A stretch of DNA of 31,223 nt, taken from the NCBI GenBank assembly GCA_049700435.1, contig JBNAVK010000013.1:1-31223 (forward strand). The letters are read 5' to 3'. Made by a program: the position numbers and the translations under genes. Within the stretch, counting starts at the first letter, position 1; each line of letters begins with the position of its first letter. Under the pieces are notes generated by a model. That model was not told the DNA's origin, made no database searches, and worked only from the letters and a program-made list of their open reading frames with translations. The stretch comes from JAVZLH01 sp049700435. GTDB taxonomy: Archaea > Thermoproteota > Bathyarchaeia > Bathyarchaeales > Bathycorpusculaceae. Positions 30,042 through 31,223 of the stretch are shown one piece after another.

Positions 30042-31001
30042 TCAGCCTCTTCCAAGTTTCTTTTCACCTTTAGTTTGTAAAAGAGATTTCGGAATTTTTG
30101 CAATGAACGTGAAGAATGGGTCCACTATCTGAGCCAACCGCGCCGTAGCGGCTACGCTGAGAAACATATAAGCATCGTAGCGTTCAAAACCGTAATCCTC
30201 TTCCAACCACTTGATTAGTTCCAGAAACGCTAGCCTCACAGCATCCTCCAAGGGTCTAGCACTGCAAACCGTCATAATTTCGTTTGGTGATTCAATACGT
30301 GGCCAATCGATACTCTTTTTCTTTATCAAATCAATCTTTATTGTCACTATAGAAGGAATTTCAATGGCTGTTCCGCAGATTTCGCCGTCTCCTTGAACTG
30401 CATGGACATCTCCTAACCCAAGCAAGGCTCCTTCCACGGCTACTGGAAGATAAAGTCTATTACCGGGACAGACCTCCGGTGCGTCCATGTTGCCTCCGTG
30501 CTTTCCAGGCGTAATTGTAGAAATTGTTTCTAATTTTGGTGAGACGCCTATCGTTCCAATGAATGGTTTGACTGGAATCGCTATCTCTCTTCCATCATTT
30601 AACCTATAGATGACTTTTCCATCCTTTATCTCGGAAAACTTCGTAAGCGGAGGAGAGGTCTTCAACCAACCTTCCAATCCTCCAAATCCTGGAACAACAG
30701 CCGTAACGCCCCTCACTGGAATCGATATGTCTATTATTTCGATGAGTAACGTGTCTCCAGGTTTCGCGCCCTCAACATATATGGGACCAGTAATTGGATT
30801 CTCGTAAAGAGGCTTACTGCTTTCAATTACATCTTTAAGTGTTTGGCCAGGCTCCACCGAATTGCCAAAGCAATCCCATGTTTCAACCTCAATAACTTCG
30901 CCAGGTTTGACCACCGCCACAGGCTTGTTAAAAGGCCCAAAAGTGCAGTTATTGACTAGGGACATCGCCTCAAAAGGCGTTTTTTTAATTCTTCTAACCA
31001 T
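30042..31001 (-). CDS. Acetamidase/formamidase family protein
   Basis: Hydrolyses short amides to ammonia and the acid (FmdA/AmdA family). The family signatures include VEVETWDCFGN, NPITGPIYVEGAKPGDTLLIEI, VPGFGGLEGW, KPFIGTIGVSP, GKHGGNMD, YLPVAVEGALLGLGDVHAVQGDGEICGTAIE, and SVAATARLAQIVDP near the C-terminus. Length 319 is normal. The ATG at 31001 has AGGTA 7 bases upstream. It has its own TATA box and is followed closely by the nucleotidyltransferase-like gene. In archaea this family may serve nitrogen scavenging; exact substrate unknown. Confidence 0.95.
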   Translation of the reverse strand: MVRRIKKTPFEAMSLVNNCTFGPFNKPVAVVKPGEVIEVETWDCFGNSVEPGQTLKDVIESSKPLYENPITGPIYVEGAKPGDTLLIEIIDISIPVRGVTAVVPGFGGLEGWLKTSPPLTKFSEIKDGKVIYRLNDGREIAIPVKPFIGTIGVSPKLETISTITPGKHGGNMDAPEVCPGNRLYLPVAVEGALLGLGDVHAVQGDGEICGTAIEIPSIVTIKIDLIKKKSIDWPRIESPNEIMTVCSARPLEDAVRLAFLELIKWLEEDYGFERYDAYMFLSVAATARLAQIVDPFFTFIAKIPKSLLQTKGEKKLGRG

Positions 31002-31043
31002 GATTTCTACCTATGCATGCACCGTTATTTGTTTACAGGCACG

Positions 31044-31057
31044 ATTATTAAATATTT
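31044..31057 (-). promoter_or_regulatory. TATA box of the acetamidase gene
   Basis: AAATATTTAATAAT on the minus strand predicts a transcription start near 31025, 24 bases before ATG 31001. Confidence 0.5.
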
Positions 31058-31062
31058 CTTTA

Positions 31063-31084
31063 GAATGCTTCCATGAAGCGATTC
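31063..31084. promoter_or_regulatory. Imperfect hairpin/operator between divergent promoters
   Basis: GAATGCTT, loop CCATG, then AAGC-G-ATTC form an 8-bp stem with one bulged G. It lies between the acetamidase TATA box and the TATA-like element TTCTTATAAG at 31082-31091, with which its 3' end overlaps. Confidence 0.3.
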
Positions 31085-31119
31085 TTATAAGTCACAGCAG
31101 CTGCGGACAAAAAACGTTC

Positions 31120-31223
31120 ATGCATTTGCTGAAACAAACAAATTTGGCGCTCCGGAATATGGTAATGCTCCGGGCGGGAACGGCGCACGAAATTACTGGT
31201 AAAATTATCGAAATTATTACATT
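31120..31223 (+). CDS. Possible truncated gene at window edge
   Basis: ATG 31120 opens a frame that runs to the window end (MHLLKQTNLALRNMVMLR..., then GTAHEITGKIIEIIT). A TATA-like TTCTTATAAG at 31082-31091 would put transcription start near 31112, so the mRNA would be nearly leaderless. Only 34 residues are visible and no family can be named. Starts at ATG 31159 or 31165 are equally possible. A second frame across the same bases is open for a similar length but stops at 31200. Confidence 0.35.
   Translation, partial: MHLLKQTNLALRNMVMLRAGTAHEITGKIIEIIT

Noticed and set aside
31123..31200. Plus-strand frame ending GNAPGGNGARNYW
   Set aside because: No start codon within the open stretch after the stop at 31074, and no ribosome site; the overlapping frame from 31120 is the better candidate.
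1..31223. CRISPR arrays, IS elements, rRNA
   Set aside because: No regularly spaced repeats, transposase motifs or rRNA signature segments were seen anywhere in the window.

Overview
The window is archaeal chromosomal DNA. It carries archaeal/eukaryal-type information genes: aIF2-gamma, eS6, eS24, eS31/S27ae, RpoE1/Rpb7, Spt4, an FCF1-like PIN protein, the GTP-dependent dephospho-CoA kinase family and the uL3-uL4-uL23-uL2-uS19 cluster. Promoters have TATA boxes about 25 bases before starts, and many starts are TTG or GTG behind GGTG-like ribosome sites. The gene content (Fae-Hps fusion, S-adenosylhomocysteine recycling, M32 carboxypeptidase, acetamidase/formamidase) fits a TACK-type archaeon, possibly a Bathyarchaeia member. 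That placement is inference; no rRNA gene is present to confirm it.

Layout. 1-1.5 kb: a poor accessory stretch with two small membrane-protein genes lying between two tRNA-3'-end-like fragments, then a 65-aa protein. 1.6-4.3 kb: an MgtE/SLC41-type cation transporter followed by a duplicated PhoU-TrkA_C protein, probably one cation-homeostasis module. 4.3-5.6 kb: three small unknown proteins, one a zinc-knuckle protein that seems to start with ATT. 5.7-8.4 kb: adenosylhomocysteinase-family enzyme plus SAH/MTA/5'-deoxyadenosine deaminase in one transcription unit. 8.4-11.4 kb: APH-fold kinase, a 35-aa protein, GIY-YIG protein, APS-kinase-like protein, and pyrE on the other strand. 11.5-14.8 kb: first five genes of the S10 ribosomal cluster, stopping after uS19. 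14.9-20.8 kb: mostly minus-strand information genes, from eS6 and aIF2-gamma through PIN, RpoE1, Spt4, DPCK, eS24 and S27ae to a possible SecB-like protein and an OB-fold membrane protein. A plus-strand membrane zinc-ribbon gene interrupts this run. 20.9-31.2 kb: metabolic and transport genes (MFS transporter, HTH-Fae-Hps fusion, M32 carboxypeptidase, DHDPS-family aldolase, APC permease, metallophosphoesterase, nucleotidyltransferase-like protein, acetamidase/formamidase) and a possible truncated gene at the right edge.

The most unusual object is the 487-aa protein at 22157-23620. It joins a helix-turn-helix-like N-terminus to formaldehyde-activating enzyme and 3-hexulose-6-phosphate synthase. 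Its promoter holds repeated TGTCGG boxes and a GTGTACAC palindrome at the predicted transcription start, which suggests a self-regulating C1/pentose enzyme. Other points of interest are the tRNA-fragment pair at the left edge, the ATT start, the possible S-inosylhomocysteine route, the interrupted aIF2-gamma/RpoE1 gene run and the truncated S10 cluster. I found no CRISPR array, complete tRNA, rRNA, transposase or integrase.
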